Position numbers and translations under genes: made by a program. 64,000 bases of DNA. Source: Vreelandella subterranea (GTDB lineage: Bacteria > Pseudomonadota > Gammaproteobacteria > Pseudomonadales > Halomonadaceae). This document shows positions 18,696 to 27,732 of this stretch, piece by piece. Where the stretch lies: assembly GCF_900111305.1 (NCBI RefSeq), contig NZ_FOGS01000008.1, positions 124,001-188,000 of the forward strand, written 5' to 3'. The notes under the pieces were generated by a model. It made no database searches. It saw only the letters and a program-made list of their open reading frames with translations, and had not been told where the DNA came from. Numbering within the stretch: position 1 is the first letter of the stretch; each line of letters starts with the position of its first letter.

Positions 18696-18716
18696 AGCGA
18701 CAGCGCCCTGCCCTTT

Positions 18717-19499
18717 TCACCGCCAGCGTTTCAAATGGGTTTCAATCAGCTCGCGCGAGATCGAATAGGTCGGCGGTAATGTCGGCAGTTGACGGGGCGA
18801 GAACCACGCTGCATCACTGATTTCCACCCCGTCAATGCGAATCCGTCGCGTGGTCGCTTCGGCAAAAAAGCCCAGCATGAGTGAATGCGGAAATGGCCAC
18901 GCCTGACTGTGGTAATAGCGTAGCTGGCTGACGTGGACACCTACCTCTTCAAAAATTTCCCGATGGACAGCCTCTTCAGCGGATTCTCCCGGCTCTATGA
19001 AACCCGCCAGGGTTGAGTAGCGGCCAGGCGGGAAGCGTGGACTGCGGGCCAGAAGCATCGCCTCGCCACTGGTCACCAGGGTAATAATGCAGGGCGAAAT
19101 GCGCGGGTAGTTACGGTGGCCGCAGGCGTGGCAATGCATCGCAAATTCAGTGGTGAGCTTTGTGGCTTCTGCGCCACAGCGACCGCAAAAGCGGTGATTT
19201 TCCAGCCATGCTCCCACTTGCAGGGCGGTGGATAGCAGCGAGTACCAGTGTGTCGGCAACTCACCCATCCATTGCCGCCCGTCTATCCATCCTTCGCCTG
19301 GCGATGCGGCTAATTGCAGCGCAACAGGCTCCTCATCCCAGTAGCAAAGCGGCTGCATATCCTGAGTCCACGGCTGCCAGGGATGGAGAGGGGTCGACGC
19401 ATTGCCATCTGACGCCGACTCAGCGGGCGCAAGACGACTGCGAGAAAGGTAAAGAACACGCCCTTCCCGGGCTTCATGGGGTATTTCTCGTCTAAGCAT
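18717..19499 (-). CDS. nudC: NudC, NAD-capped RNA/NADH pyrophosphatase
   Basis: 260 residues. A zinc ribbon (C105, C108, C123, C126) precedes a Nudix box at about 166-188 (G-F-I-E-P-G-E-S and R-E-I-F-E-E-V-G). The NudC signature reads S-Q-A-W-P-F-P-H-S (198-206), where the usual third residue is Pro. The enzyme cleaves NAD(H) and removes NAD caps from RNA. The ATG at 19499 overlaps the 3' end of dnaQ by 8 bp, suggesting coupling; an open frame extending upstream to 19679 lies inside dnaQ and is not used. Confidence 0.92.
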   Translation of the reverse strand: MLRREIPHEAREGRVLYLSRSRLAPAESASDGNASTPLHPWQPWTQDMQPLCYWDEEPVALQLAASPGEGWIDGRQWMGELPTHWYSLLSTALQVGAWLENHRFCGRCGAEATKLTTEFAMHCHACGHRNYPRISPCIITLVTSGEAMLLARSPRFPPGRYSTLAGFIEPGESAEEAVHREIFEEVGVHVSQLRYYHSQAWPFPHSLMLGFFAEATTRRIRIDGVEISDAAWFSPRQLPTLPPTYSISRELIETHLKRWR

Positions 19500-20223
19500 T
19501 GCCCGGCGTATCCTCGAACCAGCGTAGCTGATGCGTTTCACATTTCGCCAAGTGCGCTTGCCGTTCATCCTGGCTGGGCGCAATGACCCGAAGCTGCCCG
19601 GGCGATAACGACATGCGCTGCACCGACAGCCCTGTCTCGGACGGCGTGTCGCTACGCTGTTCTTGATTGACCTCGGCATCCAGCGTGAGCGCCGTCTGCC
19701 CGCCGGTCATGGCCAGATAAACGTCAGCCAGTATCTCGGCGTCCAGCAGGGCGCCGTGCAGTACGCGATGACCATTATCGATATCGTACCGCTTGCATAG
19801 TGCATCAAGACTGTTGCGCTGGCCCGGGTGCATCTTTCGGGCCATCACCAGGGTGTCGAGAATGCGGCAATGATCACCGACCGGGCCCAACGGTTGAGCC
19901 CGGTTCTTCAGCATTTTCAATTCGTGATCGATAAACCCCACATCGAAGGGCGCGTTATGAATGACCAGCTCGGCCCCTTCGATAAAAGCCCAGAACTCGT
20001 CGGCAACCTGAGCAAACACCGGTTCATTGGCGACTTTGGCATCATCAATCCCGTGAACCGCGACTACCTCAGCATCGATGTGACGCTCTGGATTGATATA
20101 TTGGTGGTAAGTACGGCCGGTAAAACGCCGATTGACCATTTCCACGGCACCGATTTCCACCAACCGGTGCCCTTCTCTGGGATCAATACCTGTGGTTTCC
20201 GTATCCAGGATGACTTGGCGCAT
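19492..20223 (-). CDS. dnaQ: DNA polymerase III epsilon subunit (proofreading exonuclease)
   Basis: 243 residues. The exonuclease motifs are I-L-D-T-E-T-T-G (Asp7, Glu9), H-N-A-P-F-D-V-G-F and H-G-A-L-L-D-A-E, the DEDDh type. A C-terminal tail for binding the alpha subunit follows, ending in L-R-W-F-E-D-T. It supplies 3'-5' proofreading to the replicative polymerase. AGGAGG lies five bases before the second of two tandem ATGs, so 20223 is chosen. It is 9 bp downstream of rnhA and overlaps nudC. Confidence 0.95.
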   Translation of the reverse strand: MRQVILDTETTGIDPREGHRLVEIGAVEMVNRRFTGRTYHQYINPERHIDAEVVAVHGIDDAKVANEPVFAQVADEFWAFIEGAELVIHNAPFDVGFIDHELKMLKNRAQPLGPVGDHCRILDTLVMARKMHPGQRNSLDALCKRYDIDNGHRVLHGALLDAEILADVYLAMTGGQTALTLDAEVNQEQRSDTPSETGLSVQRMSLSPGQLRVIAPSQDERQAHLAKCETHQLRWFEDTPGNA

Positions 20224-20232
20224 CATGGCCTC

Positions 20233-20694
20233 CTATGCGTTTTGTACTGCTTCATCGATTGCCTGGTTGGCAAGGGCATCGGCTCGTTCGTTACCGGGAT
20301 GGCCGCTATGCCCTTTTATCCAATGCCACTCAATTTGATGACGCTGGGCTTCGGCATCAAGCTGCTTCCACAGCTCGGCATTTTTGACAGGCTGTTTAGC
20401 GGCGGTTTTCCACTGGCGTTTACGCCAGTTATGAATCCACTGCGTGATACCCTGACGAACGTATTGGGAATCCGTCCAGATGGCCACCTGACAAGGGGTA
20501 TTCAAGGTACGCAGCGCCATGATGGCCGCCATTAATTCCATTCGGTTATTGGTGGTTTGTGCTTCATACCCGTACAGGGTTTTCTCATGCTGGCCGCTTG
20601 AGAGCACAACGCCCCATCCGCCGGGACCGGGATTCCCGCGGCAGGCGCCATCGGTATATACGGTTACCTGGGGTAACCGGCCAGTGTCAGTCAC
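20233..20694 (-). CDS. rnhA: Ribonuclease HI
   Basis: 153 residues of the RNase HI fold. [17 protein letters not shown] carries the first catalytic Asp, N-N-R-M-E-L-M-A-A the Glu, T-D-S-Q-Y-V the second Asp, and N-E-R-A-D the last. It removes the RNA strand of RNA:DNA hybrids in the cytoplasm. The order methyltransferase-rnhA-dnaQ is the conserved gammaproteobacterial one. Confidence 0.96.
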   Translation of the reverse strand: MTDTGRLPQVTVYTDGACRGNPGPGGWGVVLSSGQHEKTLYGYEAQTTNNRMELMAAIMALRTLNTPCQVAIWTDSQYVRQGITQWIHNWRKRQWKTAAKQPVKNAELWKQLDAEAQRHQIEWHWIKGHSGHPGNERADALANQAIDEAVQNA

Positions 20695-20756
20695 GTTATC
20701 TGCGTCCTTGAATCAATAATGGTTGCGCTTGGGGTCTGTAGACTGGATAACAGCGG

Positions 20757-21503
20757 TTAGCGGCTATTGGTACGCGTCGCCCCCAGGGAACTCGCGGTAA
20801 CCGGCGCCTTCAGTCCGAATTTAATGCGTTGCTTGGGTGCATGGCGTTGGCGGCGCTTGGCCAGCACCATGTAGCTTTCCCCCAGAGGACAATTATAACG
20901 CCGACCCAGTGACTCCCAGTGCTCGACACAGCGCCCTCCCGGCCAGCTTCTAAAGCAGCAGTAGTCTACTCTTTCCACCTCAAAGTCGACAAATGCCAGC
21001 CAGTCACCCATCCGGCTGGCCGTTCGCCATTGCCCGTTCCAGGGATATTGCCCATGGCGTTTGCGCCACTGTTTGACCACACCGCTCACCCCCATAGGAT
21101 TAAACCCGAACAGCACCAGCAGCCCACTGTCCGAGGTAATCCGTGCGGCTTCTTGCAGCGCATGATGGGCATCCTGCAGATGCTCAAGCCAATGGTGGAG
21201 CACGACGACATCCAGACAGCTGTCCGGCAATGCCAGCCTGTCGGGTGGGCAAATTAACGTCTGGTCGCTGGGGGCGCTGGCGCGGGTGGGTGCCCACTGC
21301 AGACGATGGGCAATGCCGGACATCGACATCATTGCTGGCCCCATTCCCATTTCAAGGCTATGACCACCGCAACGGGAATCAACGAGAGGGCCAAGGCAGG
21401 CGCGCTGGGAGTCCCACAATGATTTGCCTGCCTCTGTTTCCCAGTAGGCGCGGCTGGTCAATAGCGTGTGGGCGAGTGTCTCTGCCGCCGTTGAATTTGA
21501 CAT
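20757..21503 (-). CDS. SAM-dependent methyltransferase, YafS-like
   Basis: 248 residues. The region L-E-M-G-M-G-P-A-M-M-S occupies the SAM-binding motif I position, and V-V-V-L-H-H-W-L-E-H-L-Q-D-A-H-H-A-L with G-L-L-V-L-F-G-F-N-P fits a class I methyltransferase. The location upstream of rnhA-dnaQ and divergent from gloB is where Escherichia has yafS. The substrate is unknown. I prefer the ATG at 21503, with GGAGGG upstream, over those at 21548-21551. The basic C-terminal tail is poorly conserved-looking. Confidence 0.8.
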   Translation of the reverse strand: MSNSTAAETLAHTLLTSRAYWETEAGKSLWDSQRACLGPLVDSRCGGHSLEMGMGPAMMSMSGIAHRLQWAPTRASAPSDQTLICPPDRLALPDSCLDVVVLHHWLEHLQDAHHALQEAARITSDSGLLVLFGFNPMGVSGVVKQWRKRHGQYPWNGQWRTASRMGDWLAFVDFEVERVDYCCFRSWPGGRCVEHWESLGRRYNCPLGESYMVLAKRRQRHAPKQRIKFGLKAPVTASSLGATRTNSR

Positions 21504-21602
21504 GTACCGCTCAACCCTCCACAGTAACTTATTTTTGACGTCTTGCATCATAAAAAGCGCTGTTAATCATTAGCGCTAATCCATCTTTAAAGGATCTCGC
21601 CT

Positions 21603-22370
21603 ATGCTGAGCGTGACACCGATTCCCGCCTTAAGCGACAACTATATTTGGCTGCTCCGACAGGACACCAGTCAAGAGGTATGCGTGGTGGATCCTGGTGA
21701 AGCGTTGCCGGTTATCGAGTTTCTTGAACGCGAGTCGCTGTCACTGGGTACTATTCTGATCACTCATCATCACCCTGACCATACCGATGGGCTTGGGGAA
21801 TTGATCAGACGCTATGCTCCCCGGGTCATAGGGCCGGTCAATCCTTCCATTGAAGGGATCGACGAGCGCGTCAGTGATGGCGATGAAATTCGCGTCATGG
21901 GCCGTCTGTTCGAGGTCATCGAGACCCCTGGGCATACGTTAGACCATATCAGTTATTTTACACCAGGGATTCCCCCATTACTGTTTTGCGGCGATACCCT
22001 GTTTTGCGCCGGTTGCGGTCGTCTTTTCGAAGGGACCCCCGAGCAGATGCACAAGGCATTAAAACGCTTTGCCGCCCTGCCGGAAGAAACCTTCGTGTTT
22101 GCTGCTCACGAATACACCCTGGCCAACCTCCGCTTTGCCAGCGAAGCCGACCCGGAAAATGAAGACGTCAAACACGCCTTAACGGAGTGTGAGAAGGCAC
22201 GGGCCCTCGACCGCCCCACCTTACCCAGCACGATAGGACGCGAGCTGAAAATCAACCCCTACTTGCGTGTCGATACGGAAAGTGTTCGCAACGCCGCAAG
22301 CAAGCAGGGCGCTATTGATAATGATCTCGCAACGTTCGCCACTCTGCGCGAGTGGAAGAATCGTTTCTAA
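21603..22370 (+). CDS. gloB: Hydroxyacylglutathione hydrolase (glyoxalase II)
   Basis: 255 residues of metallo-beta-lactamase fold. The metal motif T-H-H-H-P-D-H-T-D-G is at 54-63, with T-P-G-H-T-L-D-H, C-G-D-T-L-F and A-A-H-E-Y-T supplying the other ligands, and a C-terminal glutathione-binding region with K-I-N-P-Y-L-R. It hydrolyses S-lactoylglutathione to lactate and glutathione in methylglyoxal detoxification. AAAGGA precedes the ATG. mltD follows at 27 bp. Confidence 0.95.
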   Translation: MLSVTPIPALSDNYIWLLRQDTSQEVCVVDPGEALPVIEFLERESLSLGTILITHHHPDHTDGLGELIRRYAPRVIGPVNPSIEGIDERVSDGDEIRVMGRLFEVIETPGHTLDHISYFTPGIPPLLFCGDTLFCAGCGRLFEGTPEQMHKALKRFAALPEETFVFAAHEYTLANLRFASEADPENEDVKHALTECEKARALDRPTLPSTIGRELKINPYLRVDTESVRNAASKQGAIDNDLATFATLREWKNRF

Positions 22371-22397
22371 AACGCTATCGCAACGACGTAAACCACT

Positions 22398-23612
22398 ATG
22401 ACCTATCGCACGATTCGCCAACGCCTTTTACTGGGTGCCGGCAGTACCGTGATCATGAGCTTGCTGCTGGCGGCTGCCGCCAATTCGCAGGCTTCAGCGA
22501 CCCGATTCGACCCTGCTCCACGGTTGGCTTCGAATACCCATGATGCCTCTGCACCTGCTCATCCTGAGGTTACCCATGTGCATTTCTGGGAAGAGCTGAT
22601 GCTGGAACCTCAGGATGCCTGGAGCAAACTGCGCGAGAGCTTCCACTGGCGCGGACAGTCGCTGCCTGCCGAGGCACAGGCACGTATCGATGAATGGATA
22701 GATCACTACCGCTCAAGCCCTGAAAATGTGGCTGAAATCACCGAACGCGCCAGTCCCTGGCTTGCCTGGATCACGCAGCAGATAAGTGAGCGCAACCTGC
22801 CGGGTGAATTGGCCCTGATTCCATTCGTGGAAAGCTCTTTCGACCCGAATGCGCGGAGCCATCGGGGGGCAGCCGGTCTGTGGCAATTCATGCCTGGCAC
22901 CGGTGACGCTCTAGGGCTTGTACGCAATGGCAATTACGACGGCAGGCTCGACGTTGTCACCTCGACCAACGCCGCGCTGGACTACCTCGAAATGCAGGCC
23001 GACCAGTGGTACGAGGGAGATCTCCAGCTTTCCCTTGCCGCCTACAATGCGGGCGCCGGGACCGTCAACAAAGCCAAACAACACGCTGAAAGCCAAGGCT
23101 TGCAAGGCAACTACTGGAACCTGAGCCTGCCCCAGGAAACCATGCATTACCTGCCTAAGCTGCTTGCTATCGCGACGATTATCGATGACCCGGAACGCTA
23201 CAACGTCAGCTTGCCGGACATCCATACAGAGCCGGCTTTCGCCAAGGTGAAGCTTGAGCATTCGGTTACCCTGTCTGAAGCGTCAACCTTGCTTCAGGTA
23301 GATAAATCGGCATTAGCTGATCTCAACCCCGGACTCCTCAATGGTGCGCTCAACCCGTCAAGTGCTCAAACGCTGCTGGTCCCCGAAGACGTGGACCATG
23401 GCGTTCTCGCAGAGCTATCAAACGGTACAGATGAACGCCAGAGCGTAGCCAGCGCCGATATACCCGATACTTACCGCGTCGAAAGTGGCGATAGTTTGTC
23501 TGTGATCGCGAGTCGCTATAATCTGAGCGCTCAAGAACTGATGCGGTTAAATGAGATTGAACGCCCAGAAGCTTTACAAGCAGGCCAACTCCTGACACTT
23601 TCAGGACGTTGA
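22398..23612 (+). CDS. mltD: Membrane-bound lytic murein transglycosylase D
   Basis: 404 residues. A signal-type N-terminus (about 9-33) has no obvious lipobox Cys. The SLT domain follows with catalytic Glu145 in I-P-F-V-E-S-S-F-D-P and G-L-W-Q-F-M-P-G-T, then L-A-A-Y-N-A-G-A-G. One clear LysM domain closes the protein (about 357-402, Y-R-V-E-S-G-D-S-L). The region before it (about 290-335) looks like a worn second LysM. It cleaves peptidoglycan glycan strands with 1,6-anhydro ends. The gloB-mltD adjacency is conserved in relatives. Confidence 0.9.
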   Translation: MTYRTIRQRLLLGAGSTVIMSLLLAAAANSQASATRFDPAPRLASNTHDASAPAHPEVTHVHFWEELMLEPQDAWSKLRESFHWRGQSLPAEAQARIDEWIDHYRSSPENVAEITERASPWLAWITQQISERNLPGELALIPFVESSFDPNARSHRGAAGLWQFMPGTGDALGLVRNGNYDGRLDVVTSTNAALDYLEMQADQWYEGDLQLSLAAYNAGAGTVNKAKQHAESQGLQGNYWNLSLPQETMHYLPKLLAIATIIDDPERYNVSLPDIHTEPAFAKVKLEHSVTLSEASTLLQVDKSALADLNPGLLNGALNPSSAQTLLVPEDVDHGVLAELSNGTDERQSVASADIPDTYRVESGDSLSVIASRYNLSAQELMRLNEIERPEALQAGQLLTLSGR

Positions 23613-23645
23613 GACTCATCGCCTTGTTGATAGGGAAATTGCCCC

Positions 23646-25547
23646 ATGCGCTGTGGCGTTATTCTGCGTCCTGTTTTATGCCTTGCCCGTAACGCGCTGC
23701 TTGCGGCATCACTTCTGGCCAGCACTCATGCCAGCAGCGATGCCCGCGTGACAGAGTCCACCGCCACGGATGGCTCGGCACCTGTCGACACCTGGCATGG
23801 AATGTCGCTGTACGACTCGCCTGCCCTTGCGGCGGATTTTCCGCACTTTCCCCACGTGAACCCCGACGCGCCCAAAGGCGGAAGTATCAAGCATACTGCC
23901 GTGGGTAGCAGCTTTGACTCGACCAACCCTTTCATCATACGAGGTACACCCGCTACCGGTATTACGCAGATCTACGATACCTTGATGGCAAGCAACCCTA
24001 ACGAGCCTTTCAGTCTTTATGGCTTGCTGGCAGAGGGTGTGCGTCTCGACCCCGATCGCGAATGGATCGAATTCGACCTCCGTCCTGAAGCTCGCTTCCA
24101 GGACGGTGAGCCGGTCACGGCTGACGATGTCGTCTTTTCGCTGAACCTGCTGCGTGATGAAGGCAACCCTTTCTATAGCAGTTACTATGCGGGGGTTGAG
24201 CAAGCCGTTGCCCTGGATGACCACCTGGTTCGCTTCACTCTCAGCGACAGCGAGTCGCGGGAGCTGCCACTCATCGTCGCCCAGTTCCCTATTCTGCCGA
24301 AGCATTACTGGGAAAAACATGATTTTACCGCGCCGACCCTGGCGGCGCACCCTGGGTCTGGCCCGTATAAAATCGGCGAAGTGGACCCTGGTCGACGAAT
24401 CGTCTATCAGCGCGACGACACCTATTGGGCAAAGGACCTGCCGGTCAACGTGGGCCGTTATAATATTGATCAGGTGATTTATGACTATTACCGGGATCGG
24501 GATATTGCCTGGGAAGCCTTCAAGGCCGGATTGACGGACTTTCGCACGGACGCCCGCGCCGCCACCTGGGCGATTGGCTACGACTTTCCCGCTTATGAGG
24601 AAGGGCTTGTCAAGCGCATCACGGTACCTGACGTCAACCCCTCCATGATGCAGGCGTTTGTGTTCAACCTTCGCAAGGAGAAGTTCCAGGATCCGCGCGT
24701 ACGTGAAGCGCTGAGCCTGACCTTTGATTTTCCCTGGCTGAACACCAATATTTTTTACGATACCTACCAGCGGACGAGAAGCTTCTTTGAAAACTCCGAA
24801 ATGGAAGCCCAGGGCCTGCCAAGCGATGAAGAGCTTGCACTACTCGAACCCCATCGCGAGGCGTTGATGCAGTCCCACCAGTCAGAGCGGCTGTTCACGG
24901 AACCACTGCCTATCGACCATCCTCTCGACCTCCGCGAACGGCTGCGCCTGGCGCTGAACCTGCTCCGCGAGGCGGGTTATCGCGTGGAAGACGGCGTCCT
25001 GGTCCATCAGGATACCCAGCAGCCGCTTAGCCTTGAAGTATTGCTTTACGATTCAGGACTGGAGCGCGTGGTACAGCCAATGTTGCGCAACATGGCCCGC
25101 CTGGGTGTACAAACCTCAATGCGTATCGTGGATATCAATCAGTACCTCAATCGCCAGCGCAATTTTGATTTTGATATGGTGATCAGCCATTTTCCGCAGT
25201 CGAACAACCCTGGCAATGAACAGCGAGACTTCTGGACCAGCCAGGCAGCTGATTCACCCCAGAGTCGCAATCGCATGGGCCTCGCGCATCCGGCGATAGA
25301 TGATCTGGTGGAAAAGCTGATCCGAGCAGAAGACCGGGAAGAGCTCAATACCATTACCCGGGCGCTGGATCGTGTCCTGCGTTGGGGGTTTTATGTCATT
25401 CCCCACTACCATTCAGGTGAGACGCGGATCGCCATATGGGATAAATTCGGGTATCCCGACCCCTTCCCCGAATACGCCATGGATTTAGACGCCTGGTGGG
25501 TGGTCCCCGAACGTGAAGCCGCTTTACAGCGCCGGTCACGACGCTGA
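23646..25547 (+). CDS. yejA: YejA, peptide ABC transporter binding protein
   Basis: 633 residues. A signal peptide (to about 30) is followed by an SBP_bac_5 domain of the YejA subgroup: H-G-M-S-L-Y-D-S-P-A-L, F-P-H-V-N-P-D-A-P-K-G-G, S-F-D-S-T-N-P-F and I-Y-D-T-L-M. It is the first gene of yejABEF. In enterobacteria the system imports microcin C and related peptides and has been linked to peptidoglycan fragments and antimicrobial-peptide tolerance. The natural peptide here is not known. Confidence 0.92.
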   Translation: MRCGVILRPVLCLARNALLAASLLASTHASSDARVTESTATDGSAPVDTWHGMSLYDSPALAADFPHFPHVNPDAPKGGSIKHTAVGSSFDSTNPFIIRGTPATGITQIYDTLMASNPNEPFSLYGLLAEGVRLDPDREWIEFDLRPEARFQDGEPVTADDVVFSLNLLRDEGNPFYSSYYAGVEQAVALDDHLVRFTLSDSESRELPLIVAQFPILPKHYWEKHDFTAPTLAAHPGSGPYKIGEVDPGRRIVYQRDDTYWAKDLPVNVGRYNIDQVIYDYYRDRDIAWEAFKAGLTDFRTDARAATWAIGYDFPAYEEGLVKRITVPDVNPSMMQAFVFNLRKEKFQDPRVREALSLTFDFPWLNTNIFYDTYQRTRSFFENSEMEAQGLPSDEELALLEPHREALMQSHQSERLFTEPLPIDHPLDLRERLRLALNLLREAGYRVEDGVLVHQDTQQPLSLEVLLYDSGLERVVQPMLRNMARLGVQTSMRIVDINQYLNRQRNFDFDMVISHFPQSNNPGNEQRDFWTSQAADSPQSRNRMGLAHPAIDDLVEKLIRAEDREELNTITRALDRVLRWGFYVIPHYHSGETRIAIWDKFGYPDPFPEYAMDLDAWWVVPEREAALQRRSRR

Positions 25548-25582
25548 CCCCGGCTTATTCTTGATGAACCATGGAGAGTTCT

Positions 25583-26656
25583 GTGGCACGTTACACCCTA
25601 CGCCGACTGTTGCTGATGATTCCGACGCTTTTCGGGATCATGCTGCTCAATTTCATTATCGTGCAGGCCGCGCCTGGTGGCCCGATCGATCAAATGCTGG
25701 CACGCTTTGAAGGCGCCGATGCAATGGCCAGCACGCGACTGGATATGGGTGGCGCTGATGTTCAGGTCAACGACGAGTCCCGCGGCGCCAGGGGCATCGA
25801 CCCCCGTTTTATTGAGCAACTGGAACAGCAGTTTGGCTTTGATAAACCGGCCCATGAACGTTTCATCGGCATGATGGCGGATTATCTCACCTTTGATTTC
25901 GGCACCAGCTTTTTTCGCGACCGACCGGTAATCGATCTGATGATAGAGCGCTTGCCGGTATCTATCTCCTTGGGGCTTTGGACGACCTTGCTGGTCTACC
26001 TCATCTCGATTCCGCTGGGCATACGCAAGGCCCTGCGCCATGGCTCGCGCTTTGACGTCTGGACCTCCGGGCTGGTCATCGTCGGCTACGCCATCCCCGG
26101 GTTTTTATTCGCCATCTTGTTGATTGTGCTGTTTGCCGGGGGTACCTACCTGGACTGGTTCCCCCTCAGGGGACTCACCTCCCCTTATTTCGACCAGCTT
26201 TCCACCTGGGGGAAGGTCAAGGATTATTTCTGGCATATCACACTTCCCGTAATAGCCGCGGCGATTGGCAGTTTTGCCACCCTCACCATGCTGACCAAGA
26301 ACAGCTTTCTGGATGAGATCCACAAGCAATATGTCCTGACAGCCCGCGCCAAGGGTGCCGATGAACAGCGCATTCTCTATGGCCACGTGTTTCGTAATGC
26401 CATGCTGATCATTATTGCCGGTCTGCCCTCAGCCCTGATTGGTATCTTCTTTACCGGCTCGTTACTGATCGAGGTGATCTTCTCCCTTGATGGGCTGGGC
26501 CTGCTGGGGTTTGAAGCGGTCATGCAGCGCGACTATCCGGTCATTTTCGGCACGCTGTTTCTCTACACGGTCATCGGGTTACTGCTGAAACTGGTGTCGG
26601 ATCTCACCTATGTGTGGGTTGACCCGCGCATCGACTTTGCCACCCGGGAGTCGTGA
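25583..26656 (+). CDS. yejB: YejB, peptide ABC transporter permease
   Basis: 357 residues with about six membrane helices. The N-terminus reads [16 protein letters not shown] and leads to [11 protein letters not shown], as in YejB. A large periplasmic loop follows, then the permease core with the EAA-type loop [11 protein letters not shown]. The GTG at 25583, with GGAGAG a few bases upstream, aligns with the family start. An in-frame ATG at 25571 would place the ribosome site inside the gene. Confidence 0.92.
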   Translation: MARYTLRRLLLMIPTLFGIMLLNFIIVQAAPGGPIDQMLARFEGADAMASTRLDMGGADVQVNDESRGARGIDPRFIEQLEQQFGFDKPAHERFIGMMADYLTFDFGTSFFRDRPVIDLMIERLPVSISLGLWTTLLVYLISIPLGIRKALRHGSRFDVWTSGLVIVGYAIPGFLFAILLIVLFAGGTYLDWFPLRGLTSPYFDQLSTWGKVKDYFWHITLPVIAAAIGSFATLTMLTKNSFLDEIHKQYVLTARAKGADEQRILYGHVFRNAMLIIIAGLPSALIGIFFTGSLLIEVIFSLDGLGLLGFEAVMQRDYPVIFGTLFLYTVIGLLLKLVSDLTYVWVDPRIDFATRES

Positions 26657-26658
26657 TC

Positions 26659-27732
26659 ATGACTGCTTCGACGTTTCGATTTTCGCCCATTACCCGGCGC
26701 CGCTTTGCCGCTTTCAGGTCGAATCGCCGCGCCTGGGTATCGCTATGGGTGTTTGGTGTCGTGTTTGTGCTCAGCCTGTTTGCCGAACTGATCGCCAACG
26801 ATAAACCGATCATCATGCAATACGACGGTCAGTGGTATGTGCCACTGCTGGTCGACTACCCCGAAACGGAATTTGACGGCTTCTTGCCCACAAGAACCGA
26901 TTACCTGGACCCCTTTGTTCAGGAGCAGATCGAGAACAACGGCTGGGCGTTATGGCCCCTGATTCCGTTTTCTTACCAGACCCTGGATATGCAGATGACC
27001 CGCCCGTCCCCCGCCCCACCCGATGGGCGCCACTGGTTGGGCACCGATGACCAGGGACGGGATGTGCTAGCGCGGGTGATATACGGTTTTCGGCTTTCGG
27101 TGGCATTTGCCCTGGTCTTAACGGCAGGCTCGCTGGTGATAGGCGTACTCGCAGGCGGTGTTCAGGGCTATTTTGGCGGCAAGACGGACCTTGTGGGTCA
27201 GCGCATTACCGAAATATGGTCAGGACTCCCCGTGCTGTTTCTGCTGATCATCCTCGCCAGTTTCGTGCAACCCGGCTTCTGGTGGCTGCTGGGTATCATG
27301 CTGCTGTTTTCCTGGCTTGGACTGGTGGACATTGTGCGCGCCGAATTCCTCCGCGCACGCAACCTGGAGTACGTTCGTGCGGCCAAGGCCATGGGGTTGC
27401 CGTCGCGGCTGATCATGTGGCGCCACGTGCTTCCCAACGCCATGGTGGCCACCCTGACCTTCATCCCTTTCCTTTTCACCGGGGCCATTGGCACCTTGAC
27501 CGCGTTGGATTTTCTGGGGTTTGGACTGCCACCGGGCGCACCTTCACTGGGCGAGCTTGCCGCCCAGGGCAAAAACAACCTGCACGCGCCCTGGCTGGGC
27601 ATCACCGCCTTCATGACCCTGGCCATTATGCTTTCGCTGCTGGTGTTTATCGGCGAAGGCCTGCGTGACGCCTTTGACCCCCGCCATGTCCAGCAGCCCC
27701 CAACGCCCGCTAAGGAAACGCCCCATGCCTGA
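26659..27732 (+). CDS. yejE: YejE, peptide ABC transporter permease
   Basis: 357 residues. An N-terminal OppC_N-like helix precedes a periplasmic region with L-G-T-D-D-Q-G-R-D-V-L-A-R-V-I-Y-G-F-R, the hallmark of DppC/OppC/YejE permeases, and the EAA loop A-A-K-A-M-G-L-P. GGGAG is eight bases from the ATG at 26659. A GTG at 26653 overlaps the yejB stop but is too close to the ribosome site. The 3' end overlaps yejF by 8 bp. Confidence 0.92.
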   Translation: MTASTFRFSPITRRRFAAFRSNRRAWVSLWVFGVVFVLSLFAELIANDKPIIMQYDGQWYVPLLVDYPETEFDGFLPTRTDYLDPFVQEQIENNGWALWPLIPFSYQTLDMQMTRPSPAPPDGRHWLGTDDQGRDVLARVIYGFRLSVAFALVLTAGSLVIGVLAGGVQGYFGGKTDLVGQRITEIWSGLPVLFLLIILASFVQPGFWWLLGIMLLFSWLGLVDIVRAEFLRARNLEYVRAAKAMGLPSRLIMWRHVLPNAMVATLTFIPFLFTGAIGTLTALDFLGFGLPPGAPSLGELAAQGKNNLHAPWLGITAFMTLAIMLSLLVFIGEGLRDAFDPRHVQQPPTPAKETPHA

